64,000 nt of DNA from Carnobacterium maltaromaticum DSM 20342 (lineage in GTDB: Bacteria; Bacillota; Bacilli; Lactobacillales; Carnobacteriaceae), in assembly GCF_000744945.1 (NCBI RefSeq), contig NZ_JQMX01000001.1, positions 2,852,001 to 2,916,000 on the forward strand. The letters run 5' to 3'. Positions 52,637 to 61,037 of this stretch are shown here, one piece after another. The position numbers and the translations under genes are program-made. The stretch's first letter is position 1. Each line of letters starts with the position of its first letter. The notes under the pieces were generated by a model. It searched no databases. It saw only the letters and a program-made list of their open reading frames with translations, and was not told the origin of the DNA.

Positions 52637-53133
52637 AGATAGTCCCTCCAGTAGTTAATAAATATATAGTAACAGTTAATTATTTAAATGGCAATGTGAG
52701 AAGAAAAACGTCTATGGCTTAAAAAACCTCACGTTTTTGATTTGAATTATTATCTATTAGAAAAAAAGTAACTGTTACATTATTAAAAGATGGTTTTTTG
52801 ATGATAAAAGTATTAGAAAGTGTAGCTTTAAATCGATATGAAAGGAAAAAATCTATTTTAGAAAGCCTTATCAATCTTATTAAATTAAACTTTGTAGCTA
52901 TTCCTATTTTTTATAAAAAAAGCGAATTGCTATAGATTATTTAACTGGATATACTAGTATTTGTAAGTCATAGATAACTTGAATGTACTTTAATATAAAG
53001 GTATGTACAGAAGAAAAGTGATGGCAGCACTTGGTTATCTATGCTGGGTATACCATGTACTCAGTACTTTACAATGAACGAGTGAAGGAAGTAAAAAGAT
53101 CGTCCAAATAAAAGAATATAGGGAGAGAAATGT
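52637..53133. other. divergent control region between the Mga-like gene and the second WxL operon
   Basis: About 500 bp. A 44-codon frame at 52801-52935 starts MIKVLESVALNRYERKKSIL, which resembles the N-terminus of the Mga-like proteins here (RKxxILSML), and might be a remnant; no good ribosome binding site precedes it. A 10-bp palindrome, ATACTAGTAT, lies at 52951-52960. Promoters of both flanking genes are expected here. Confidence 0.45.
52801..52935 (+). pseudogene. possible N-terminal remnant of an Mga-like regulator
   Basis: 44 codons. The first 22 residues match the pattern of the two complete Mga-like proteins in the window (short lead, then RK-x-SIL-x-SL). Weak evidence: no ribosome binding site and a very short frame. 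It could equally be chance. Confidence 0.2.
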
Positions 53134-53814
53134 ATGTTAAGAAAAAATTTAAGTATCGCATTAGTAGCTACAACAGTATTAGGAATGGGAGCAACAACTC
53201 GAATGGCTTCAGCAGTTGAGTATAACGGAGCGACCAATGCAACAACAGATGTTCAAGCAGAAATTAAATTGCCAGATTCAACTGAGATTGAAATTCCGCC
53301 AGTAGATCCAGAAAATCCAGTCCCACCAGAGATTGAGACGAACCCTGATTTAGGAGACGGTTTAGCAATTAACTATGTATCAGATTTAAACTTTGGAACT
53401 GCAGACTTTAATCAAACAGCTGGACAAACTTTAGTTGCTAATCCGGACTCGGTTGGTGGTGTTGAATTTCCTAATATGGTAACTATTACAGATATCCGAA
53501 ATGAGGATACACGTAATGGCTGGGAATTAACGGTAACTCAGGATGCGGATTTATTTAGTGGTGGAATCATCAAAATGAATCCTACTGTAAATCAAGCAAA
53601 CACAAACGGTGTAACAGCAGCAACTCAATTATCACTAAATAATCAAGCACAACGATTTGCGTCTGCTAACAATTCAAATCCAGGACAAGCAGGAACAACA
53701 TCGATTGGAATGGGAGAAGTATCATTGGAAATTCCCGCAGGAACAGGTGTAGGATCATATGATTCCACGTTAACTTGGAATTTAGTTGATGGCCCAGTGG
53801 CGCCTCCAGTATAG
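53134..53814 (+). CDS. WxL-domain surface protein
   Basis: 226 aa from ATG 53134 behind GGGAGAG. Signal peptide (to about 28, ASA), a linker with IPPVDPENPVPPE (about 48-62), and a WxL domain with GWELTV and LTWNL. Very similar in plan to the protein at 49302, so the two operons are duplicated and diverged. It leads the second WxL operon and would be the abundant wall-bound subunit. Confidence 0.92.
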   Translation: MLRKNLSIALVATTVLGMGATTRMASAVEYNGATNATTDVQAEIKLPDSTEIEIPPVDPENPVPPEIETNPDLGDGLAINYVSDLNFGTADFNQTAGQTLVANPDSVGGVEFPNMVTITDIRNEDTRNGWELTVTQDADLFSGGIIKMNPTVNQANTNGVTAATQLSLNNQAQRFASANNSNPGQAGTTSIGMGEVSLEIPAGTGVGSYDSTLTWNLVDGPVAPPV

Positions 53815-53847
53815 TGGAATTCTACTGATAATAATAGTAATGACAGT

Positions 53848-53877
53848 AGTTAGAGAGTCGGTAGGTACTCTCTAACT
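53848..53877 (+). promoter_or_regulatory. intra-operon hairpin between WxL and DUF916 genes
   Basis: AGTTAGAGAGT pairs perfectly with ACTCTCTAACT across an eight-base loop, 30 bases ahead of the next start. It holds the same place as the hairpin at 50022-50047. Confidence 0.6.
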
Positions 53878-53908
53878 TTATACCTAGAAGAAGGAGTGGG
53901 AATTTGTA

Positions 53909-54934
53909 ATGAATAAGAAAATAAGGTGGGCATTTCTTTTAGCATTAATGATCATAGGGTGGTTTGGATTTGAGTTAAAGAGTTCTGCAACAGCACCTGA
54001 ATTTTCAGTCAAAACAATTCTTACTGAAAATCAACGCGATGCATCCGTTTCTTATTTTGATTTGCTATTGGATAAGGGAGCTGCAGAAGAGTTACAAGTA
54101 GAAATCACGAATAGCTCAGAACGAGAATTAACAGTTGAGTTGCAGGCAACAACTGCAGTGACAAATATAAACGGATTAATCGACTATAGCATAGATGTGG
54201 AAGAGCCAGATGACAGTTTAAAAATAGATTTTAAAGAAATTACTAGTATCAAAGAAAGTGAAATCACCATTCCTCGTGGGGAAAGTAGAATATTGACAGC
54301 GTTAGTGCAACTACCTAAAGAACAGATTTTTGATGGTATTTTACTAGGAGGTTTAACCATTAGCGAAAAAGAATCAACAAAGGATTCATCAGAGACAGAA
54401 AATCAAATTACGAATCGCTTTGTCTACTCAATTGCTGTAATGATTGCTCAAAGTGAAAATGCAGTTCAACCCGATTTATCCCTGAAATCAGTTGAAGTAG
54501 AGCAACGAAATCGTCGTAATTTTATCGTGGGAAATATTCAAAATAGAGCGAGTACCATTGTTAATCATTTTGATGTTGAAGCAACAATTTTTAAAGAAGG
54601 GGAAACTACTCCTTTGTTTCATGAAGAAAGAGTCGATATGCGCATGGCACCTAATTCAACTTTGGCATACGGAATTGGGACGAACAATCAACCTTTGTCT
54701 GCAGGAACCTATGAAATGCATATGAAGGCAACGAATGGCGAAGAAGAATGGAAATGGGTTGAATTCTTTACGATTACAAATGAAAAAGCAAGAGAAATGA
54801 ATAATAGTGCCGTTGAATTGGAAAAAGACAATACTAGGTTGTATTTAATCATTGCAGGAATAGTGATTGTGATTCTCTTTATTGTCATTCTAGTACTAAT
54901 GAATCGAGAAAAATTTTTTAGAAAGAAAAAATAA
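53909..54934 (+). CDS. DUF916/DUF3324 WxL-partner protein
   Basis: 341 aa from ATG 53909 behind AAGGAG. Signal peptide, DUF916 domain (FSVKTILTENQRD and FDGILLGGL), DUF3324 domain (DMRMAPNSTLAYG) and C-terminal membrane helix with a basic tail (REKFFRKKK). Same layout as 50078-51097 and 58420-59529. Followed after 23 bases by the large WxL-LRR gene, so the same operon. Confidence 0.9.
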   Translation: MNKKIRWAFLLALMIIGWFGFELKSSATAPEFSVKTILTENQRDASVSYFDLLLDKGAAEELQVEITNSSERELTVELQATTAVTNINGLIDYSIDVEEPDDSLKIDFKEITSIKESEITIPRGESRILTALVQLPKEQIFDGILLGGLTISEKESTKDSSETENQITNRFVYSIAVMIAQSENAVQPDLSLKSVEVEQRNRRNFIVGNIQNRASTIVNHFDVEATIFKEGETTPLFHEERVDMRMAPNSTLAYGIGTNNQPLSAGTYEMHMKATNGEEEWKWVEFFTITNEKAREMNNSAVELEKDNTRLYLIIAGIVIVILFIVILVLMNREKFFRKKK

Positions 54935-54957
54935 GTATGAATGGGAGAGGCTAGTAG

Positions 54958-57921
54958 ATGAAAAAAAATATATATTGCTTAATAGCAGTCTTATTGGTAG
55001 GAATGCCTGTAGTACTTCCTTCACTTTCTCAGACATTTTTAAAAGGTATTCAGGCAGAAGAAAAAGAGTTCGAGATGTATGAAGAATCTGAAATTAATGG
55101 ACTTAAGAATGAAGAGTTTAGTGGAACAAATTTGAATGAAGAAGGAGAATTAGAGTCTCCAATTCTTGAAATAGGAGAGGCAAATATTGAAGCTCAAATT
55201 AAAGACGAGTACTCAGTAGAATTGGAGCCTGAAATAGCACCAGCAAATGTGGCTATAATAACAAATGAAGTGGAATTAAGAGCAGCATTAGCCAACCCTA
55301 ATGTTTTGGAAATAAGAATAAGTGGTGGTGGTGTGGGTGCGGATATTTTTGAGGGTGCACTAGAAGTAAATAGAAGAGTTATATTTAGAGGAGGAACGCT
55401 AAATTTTTATAATGATTCTTATATAAAAGTTACCCAAACAGGTGAATTGGTTGTGCGCAGAGAAAGAATGGATAGCGCGTTAACGTTAAATGCTAGAAGC
55501 GGTTCAACAGTTGATTCTTTAATAGTAATTGATGGTGGGAAATTAGATAATCAATTAACTAGTGATATGGATCAACTTACAATAAGGAATTATAGTGATA
55601 ATAAAATGGCGGCTGTTCAAATATTGAATGATGGAGAATTCTATAATTTTGCAACATTGAGAATAGGTCAAACAACTAATCTTGATAGTCATGGAAGAGC
55701 AGAATTTGGAATTGGAATAAAGATGGATAGTGGGAAATTTGTTGATAGACCAGGAGGTAATCAAATCACAGCAGGGTATATATATGCTAGTAAAGCATTT
55801 GTTTCTTCAAGTGGAAGCAACATGATGCAGTTTGAATATAAAACTCAAGGGGCTGGAAGTACGATGATCTCTTCTGAAGTGGATAGTCCAATATTTACAA
55901 ACTTAGATTCTGCTACTGTCTCTATTAGTTTAGATTCAATATTTACAAGCTTGGTTAGTATAGAAAGCATTAGTGAAAATTATCAATTTGGAATGGTTAA
56001 TGTACAATTTATTGCCACACAAACAGGCAGAGACAGCCCAGTCATAAGTTATTTAAATGATGATAGATACGTTCATATGGTAACTTCAGGACAAAATATT
56101 TTAGGCAGATTTAGATCAGCTAGAGTACAAACTACCGTAGCAAACATACCACCAGTAAATTTACCGACAAATATCGAAATTATTCCTAATTCAGTAAGAA
56201 TGCTACCCAATGATTCTGTTGGTTTAGCTATAGATTTTACACCAAATATAAATGAATTAGACAATACAAGTATATTTTGGTGGAGTGATAATGATCAGGT
56301 AGTTACAGTAAATCAAAATGGTGTTATTACAGGTAAATCAGTAGGAGAAGCGGAAATTTATGCTGAAACTATTAATGGATTAAGAGCAGTAAGTAGTGTA
56401 ATTGTTGAAGAGTTTACTTTTGCATTTTCTGGAACAGATGGGAACTCCACAGCAATTGTTACGGGATATCATGGGACAGATACAGAGATAGAAATACCTA
56501 GTACAGCTGTGAATCGTGAAGCGGGTTGGACCACTACAAGTACAGTAATAGGGATTGATGACCGTGTATTTATGGATAAAGGATTAACGAATGTTTTGAT
56601 TCCTGGAAGTATTACAGAAATAGGGGAAGCAGCTTTTTACAAAAACAAATTAAGTACGTTGATTATTCCAGATACTGTAAAAAGCATAGGACAACAAGCT
56701 TTTCTAGAAAATAACTTGACTGAACTTTATATAGGTAGTGGAGTATCTAGACTTGAAAATCAAGTTTTTGGATTAAATAATCTATCTAGCATCGTTATTC
56801 CAGATACGATTCAGCAGATTGAGACTTTAGCTTTTCATTCAAATAATTTAGCTGAGGTCACTATTCCTAAAACAGTCACTCACCTAGGCCTTAGATCCTT
56901 TGAAAATAATTCTTTAGAGAAAGTAACTTTTGAAGGAGAAATAACTGGATTAGGAGCTCAAGTTTTTGCACAAAATCCATTAAAAGAAATATATGTAGAA
57001 GAAAGTAGTTTAGTTCATTATCAGAGAGAGCTATCACCAAATATTATCAGGGGCGTAACGGGAAGAACCCTATTAACAGTGGATGAGCCACGTTATTCTG
57101 ACGATACTCAACTAATCAATAATCTGATGGTAGGAGATGAGCTTTCATTTAGTGTGCTATCAAAAAATAGGTATCAATTAGATAATTTAGAAGCATTTGT
57201 ATGGGAAGAGTTTATTCCAAATGTTGAATGGTTTAAGGATGCCCAAGCATTACCAACAGAAACAAAACAACAGTTTAGAATTGCAGAAGTAGAAGAGTCA
57301 GATAGTGGTTCTTATTATGCAATTGTGGATGGTTCAGAGCTCCCAAGTCTTTCTGTGGAAGTATCGCCATTAATTCAACCTGATATTCCAGCAATAAACC
57401 CAGAAGATGGAATTTTGGATTTGGAAAATACAAATCCAGTTATTGAGGGATTATCTTTAAGATATGTATCAGATTTATACTTTGATGCAACTACCTTTTC
57501 TTCATCTAATCAAACAGTATATGCGAATGACAATGATGGAATTCCAAAAGTTACTGTACAAGATATGCGTTCTGCTTTCAAAAGAAATGGATGGGAATTA
57601 CAAGTTAGACAAAACCAATTATTTATGGACGGGGCAGAATTGATTTTTAATCCATTTGTGCATGAAATCAATCAAGATTTATTGAACATTAAATCGCATA
57701 ATGGTGCTTTAACCGTTAATACAGAAGCACAAAGATTTGCAGGAACAACAACAACTGGAAATCCTAGTGGTATTGCTACTATGGGAATGGGATCAGTTGA
57801 CGGAAGTGGAGTTTCTTTACAAATTCCTGGTGGTGTAGGTGTTGGAATTTATGAGGCAACACTCATTTGGAATTTAGTAGCAACACCAAGTACAGCGAAT
57901 GAACATATTGCTGGAAAATAA
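54958..57921 (+). CDS. large WxL protein with pectate-lyase-like, Big2, BspA-type LRR and Ig domains
   Basis: 987 aa from ATG 54958 behind GGGAGAG. Signal peptide (to about 32), acidic stretch, pectate-lyase-like beta-helix adhesive region (about 98-395), Big2 domain (about 400-485; WWSDNDQVVTV), about six BspA-type leucine-rich repeats (about 490-690; IPDTVKSIGQQAF), an Ig-like domain (about 705-800; DSGSYYAIVDG) and a C-terminal WxL domain (about 815-980; GWELQV and LIWNL). A modular surface protein or adhesin held by its WxL domain. The BspA block is shared with the protein at 61038. Confidence 0.9.
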   Translation: MKKNIYCLIAVLLVGMPVVLPSLSQTFLKGIQAEEKEFEMYEESEINGLKNEEFSGTNLNEEGELESPILEIGEANIEAQIKDEYSVELEPEIAPANVAIITNEVELRAALANPNVLEIRISGGGVGADIFEGALEVNRRVIFRGGTLNFYNDSYIKVTQTGELVVRRERMDSALTLNARSGSTVDSLIVIDGGKLDNQLTSDMDQLTIRNYSDNKMAAVQILNDGEFYNFATLRIGQTTNLDSHGRAEFGIGIKMDSGKFVDRPGGNQITAGYIYASKAFVSSSGSNMMQFEYKTQGAGSTMISSEVDSPIFTNLDSATVSISLDSIFTSLVSIESISENYQFGMVNVQFIATQTGRDSPVISYLNDDRYVHMVTSGQNILGRFRSARVQTTVANIPPVNLPTNIEIIPNSVRMLPNDSVGLAIDFTPNINELDNTSIFWWSDNDQVVTVNQNGVITGKSVGEAEIYAETINGLRAVSSVIVEEFTFAFSGTDGNSTAIVTGYHGTDTEIEIPSTAVNREAGWTTTSTVIGIDDRVFMDKGLTNVLIPGSITEIGEAAFYKNKLSTLIIPDTVKSIGQQAFLENNLTELYIGSGVSRLENQVFGLNNLSSIVIPDTIQQIETLAFHSNNLAEVTIPKTVTHLGLRSFENNSLEKVTFEGEITGLGAQVFAQNPLKEIYVEESSLVHYQRELSPNIIRGVTGRTLLTVDEPRYSDDTQLINNLMVGDELSFSVLSKNRYQLDNLEAFVWEEFIPNVEWFKDAQALPTETKQQFRIAEVEESDSGSYYAIVDGSELPSLSVEVSPLIQPDIPAINPEDGILDLENTNPVIEGLSLRYVSDLYFDATTFSSSNQTVYANDNDGIPKVTVQDMRSAFKRNGWELQVRQNQLFMDGAELIFNPFVHEINQDLLNIKSHNGALTVNTEAQRFAGTTTTGNPSGIATMGMGSVDGSGVSLQIPGGVGVGIYEATLIWNLVATPSTANEHIAGK

Positions 57922-57934
57922 GGAGGTTAAGTGG

Positions 57935-58153
57935 ATGGGGATAGAAGATACGTGGGAAGATTGTACCATTTATTTAGTTGGTTTTTTAGTGAAACAGGAT
58001 GAAAAGAGCAAACTCATCCATAAAACGCTTATATTCAGCTCATGCCATTCAATCAACAATGTAAAAGAGTTTATTCATGAAAAATTTAAAGGAGTAACTC
58101 ATATAGATTATATTGATATTTGGAATGATGACGCACTGAGATTAAAACATTAA
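57935..58153 (+). CDS. small 72-aa protein of the WxL operon, paralogue of 23963-24169
   Basis: It starts at ATG 57935, with AAGGAGG nine bases upstream and 13 bases after the WxL-LRR stop, so it belongs to the same transcript. No signal peptide or membrane segment is seen, unlike every other protein in the operon, so it should stay in the cytoplasm. It aligns over its full length with the 68-aa protein beside the EPS operon (YxVxFL, L-I-F, F-x-x-VTH, ID, L-x-LK). I do not recognise the family. Its placement suggests a link to surface-layer production. Confidence 0.65.
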   Translation: MGIEDTWEDCTIYLVGFLVKQDEKSKLIHKTLIFSSCHSINNVKEFIHEKFKGVTHIDYIDIWNDDALRLKH

Positions 58154-58419
58154 AGTGTGATGGTAATCTAAAGAATCACTAAATAATAAACACTAAAAAA
58201 TCAAAGAAAATATTTTTTGTTTTTTTAGTCATACATACTTGCTGAACGAGCCAGATTTATACTTACGAAATCACAGATGGTTTATAGTTAATTTGATAAA
58301 AAAGAAATATGAGCTATGTGAACTATTCTCTATTAATGATACAGCTGGCTAAAGCATCGTATAGCTTTATAGATAGGCAAAATGTAATGATTTATTTTGA
58401 AAGAAAGGATAGTTATAAG

Positions 58420-59529
58420 ATGATAAAAATAATGTGTATCTTTAATTTAATAGTGGGGTTTACATTTTTTACTACGAGTCTTGCTGAAGCAAATAATGCA
58501 CCAAAATTTTCGGTTTCGCCTATTATTCCCGAAAACCAGATAAATGATGTCAGCTCCTATTTTAATTTAAGAATGGAAGCAGGTAAAGAACAAAATATTG
58601 AAGTAGAACTAACTAATAACCGAGATAGCTCAATTGAAATTGAAATTAAAGCTGTTACTGCAAAATCAAATCAAAATGGTGTGATTGATTACAGTCAGTT
58701 AGATGAAGATTTAGATCAAAGCCTATTGATTTCATTTTCTGAAATTAGTGAAGTAGAACAATTAATTGTTTTAAAAGCAAATGAGAGTAAAAAAGTTCCA
58801 ATTACGATTAAGCTTCCAAGTGTGAAATTTGATGGAGTAATTTTAGGAGGCCTTAATTTTTCTGAAAAAATTAAAGCTGGAGAAGAACATACACAGATTA
58901 GCAATCAATTTTCATATTCATTAGCGGTTATGATTTCACAAACAGATGAAGAAGTGGTACCAATATTGAATTTAGAAGGTATCAGTGCTGCACAATCCAA
59001 TTATCGCAATGTTATTAATGCAGAAATTCAAAATAGTCAAGCTGTAATTGTAACAGACATGTCAATTGATGCTCAAGTGTATAGAAAAAATGAAAAGGAA
59101 CCCCTGTTTAATAGAAGGGTATCCAACTTTCAAATGGCACCAAACTCACGATTACCATTTTATATTCATACAGGCAGTGCTCCACTAGTCGCAGGAGACT
59201 ACCGACTGGAAATGCAAGCTACTGTAAATGGGGAGAATTGGGAATGGGAAGAAGAGTTTACAATTGATGAAAAAACGGCAGTGGCATTAAATAAAACTGC
59301 GGTTGATTTAGACTCTAAGCAAAATGGGCTAATTTATCTACTGGTTGGTAGTGGATTAACGATAGGATTATTATCCTTTGGTGTTCTAATTAATAGTTAT
59401 GTAAAAAAAGAAAAAGAGAAAAAAGCGTTAGAAGAAAAAAGAAAAGCTAGAAGAGAAAAAAAGCAGCTTTTAGAGCGAAAAAAAAGGAATGCATTAAAAA
59501 AGAACCAAATTAAACGAATTCAAGACTAG
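58420..59529 (+). CDS. DUF916/DUF3324 WxL-partner protein with long basic tail
   Basis: 369 aa from ATG 58420, ten bases after AAAGGA; the longer frame from 58309 has no ribosome binding site. Signal peptide (to about 26), DUF916 (FSVSPIIPENQI and FDGVILGGL), DUF3324 (FQMAPNSRLPF) and one membrane helix near 300-322. The cytoplasmic tail is about 45 residues, almost all Lys, Arg and Glu, longer than in the two paralogues. The tail could contact nucleic acid, lipids or a partner. It lies alone between operon two and the second Mga-like gene, 29 bases before it. Confidence 0.88.
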   Translation: MIKIMCIFNLIVGFTFFTTSLAEANNAPKFSVSPIIPENQINDVSSYFNLRMEAGKEQNIEVELTNNRDSSIEIEIKAVTAKSNQNGVIDYSQLDEDLDQSLLISFSEISEVEQLIVLKANESKKVPITIKLPSVKFDGVILGGLNFSEKIKAGEEHTQISNQFSYSLAVMISQTDEEVVPILNLEGISAAQSNYRNVINAEIQNSQAVIVTDMSIDAQVYRKNEKEPLFNRRVSNFQMAPNSRLPFYIHTGSAPLVAGDYRLEMQATVNGENWEWEEEFTIDEKTAVALNKTAVDLDSKQNGLIYLLVGSGLTIGLLSFGVLINSYVKKEKEKKALEEKRKARREKKQLLERKKRNALKKNQIKRIQD

Positions 59530-59558
59530 TTGAATTCGATTTTTAGAAAGGAGAAAAG

Positions 59559-60995
59559 ATGGAAATACCAAAGTTATTAGAAATTTTTGGTGAAGGGATA
59601 GGTAGAAAAATGCTTCTGTTTTCTATGCTGTTTGATAAAGAACCACTAACAAAAAAAAAACTAGAAGTCCTTCCGTATTCTTATAAAACCCTTCAATCTG
59701 ATTTGGAGCAATTAGCAGAAATTTTAAAAAAATGGGATGGGGATATTAGATTATCAAAATATTATAATGCTAGTCTTGTTTATTATAAATTAGAGCGAGA
59801 AGCTTTCTTTGCTCCTCAAACAGTTATTTCTTATATTTGTCAAAAAACACTAGAATTCAAAATTTTGGAACTATTTTTATATGGGAATTTAAAAAAAGTT
59901 CATCAGTTCTTACTCGAACATGGAATAGGCTATACCACCTATTATCGAGTATTGCGTAAAATTAGCGGATTGCTACAAAAGTATGGTATTTCTATAAATA
60001 CAAACTCTTTAGAATTAGTGGGAAAAGAATCTGAAATTAGATTGTTTTATTTTCAATTTTTGTGGACATTGTGTGAGGGTTTTGGTTGGCCATTTAAGAA
60101 TAGTGATGAAAAAAAAATTATAGAAAGAGCAGCAATAATAACCAAAAAGCATGGAATTGGAGTAATCGAAACTCGCAAGCTAACATACTGGTTGGCAATA
60201 TGCGAAGTGAGAGAAAATAGAAAAATCACTATAAAAACCGAAGAGATTCCAAACGAAATCATAAAATTAGCCGAGGAACCTATTTATGAAAATTTAGTAG
60301 AAACATTGTTTACTGAATCACAACATAAACTGGGAAACGTTCAAAGGAGTGAAACAGAATGCTATTTCATATTTTGGATGATATTTGTAGATTGTGTAAC
60401 GGATATTAGGATAGATGGTGCTAGTTTTGAACAGATAAGTAGCCGCTTTATCCCAATAATTAACGAAATATCTATTGATAGAAAGCTATATATTGATTTT
60501 TTGAAATTAATTAAATGGCAAGAGAATGATGGAGTTAAAGTAAGTGTCTCGTTGCTGCTTCATTCAATAAAAATAAATAGTTTTATTTCTGCGTTTTCTC
60601 AAGAGAGGATAGTTGAAGAGCTGCGTTATTTTATGACGAAATTTTTAAATCATAAAATTGAATTAATGTTGCATGATACATCCACTTTGTCATTATTAAA
60701 GAGTGAAATGAAAAATTTAGTAGCTAAAATACAACATGTAAAAATCAATATATTCTTAATTTCAAAGTATGGAGATTTTATGAAAAACAGGATATTAAAA
60801 CAGTTGTCTAGTGATTTAAAAAAACAAGTAAATTGGTTAGCATTAAATGAAGAAATATCTGAAACAACAATAATTTTTACTGATAGTCCAATAGCTATGA
60901 ATCCCCCCTATAAAAAAATAATCTATTTTTCTCACCCTGTATGTATAAAAGAAATTGAGAAACTAATTAAATTAAACTTAAATTATATAATGTAG
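59559..60995 (+). CDS. Mga-like transcriptional regulator
   Basis: 478 aa from ATG 59559 behind AAAGGAG. N-terminal winged HTH region (about 10-65; YKTLQSDLEQLA), a second HTH around 100-150 (GIGYTTYYRVLRKI) and a long helical body. It is distantly related to the regulator at 51194, with the same KESEIRLFYFQF block (KEINIRYFYFQY there). Co-directional with the DUF916 gene before it and the lectin-WxL gene after it, 42 bases on, so it may control its own operon. Confidence 0.82.
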   Translation: MEIPKLLEIFGEGIGRKMLLFSMLFDKEPLTKKKLEVLPYSYKTLQSDLEQLAEILKKWDGDIRLSKYYNASLVYYKLEREAFFAPQTVISYICQKTLEFKILELFLYGNLKKVHQFLLEHGIGYTTYYRVLRKISGLLQKYGISINTNSLELVGKESEIRLFYFQFLWTLCEGFGWPFKNSDEKKIIERAAIITKKHGIGVIETRKLTYWLAICEVRENRKITIKTEEIPNEIIKLAEEPIYENLVETLFTESQHKLGNVQRSETECYFIFWMIFVDCVTDIRIDGASFEQISSRFIPIINEISIDRKLYIDFLKLIKWQENDGVKVSVSLLLHSIKINSFISAFSQERIVEELRYFMTKFLNHKIELMLHDTSTLSLLKSEMKNLVAKIQHVKINIFLISKYGDFMKNRILKQLSSDLKKQVNWLALNEEISETTIIFTDSPIAMNPPYKKIIYFSHPVCIKEIEKLIKLNLNYIM

Positions 60996-61037
60996 TTTTT
61001 GTGAAATAGCTAATCCACTAAAAGGAGATGATTCTAG

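Noticed and set aside
57899..57934. Upstream extension of the 72-aa protein
   Set aside because: It overlaps the WxL-LRR gene, and AAGGAGG at the proper distance supports the Met at 57935.
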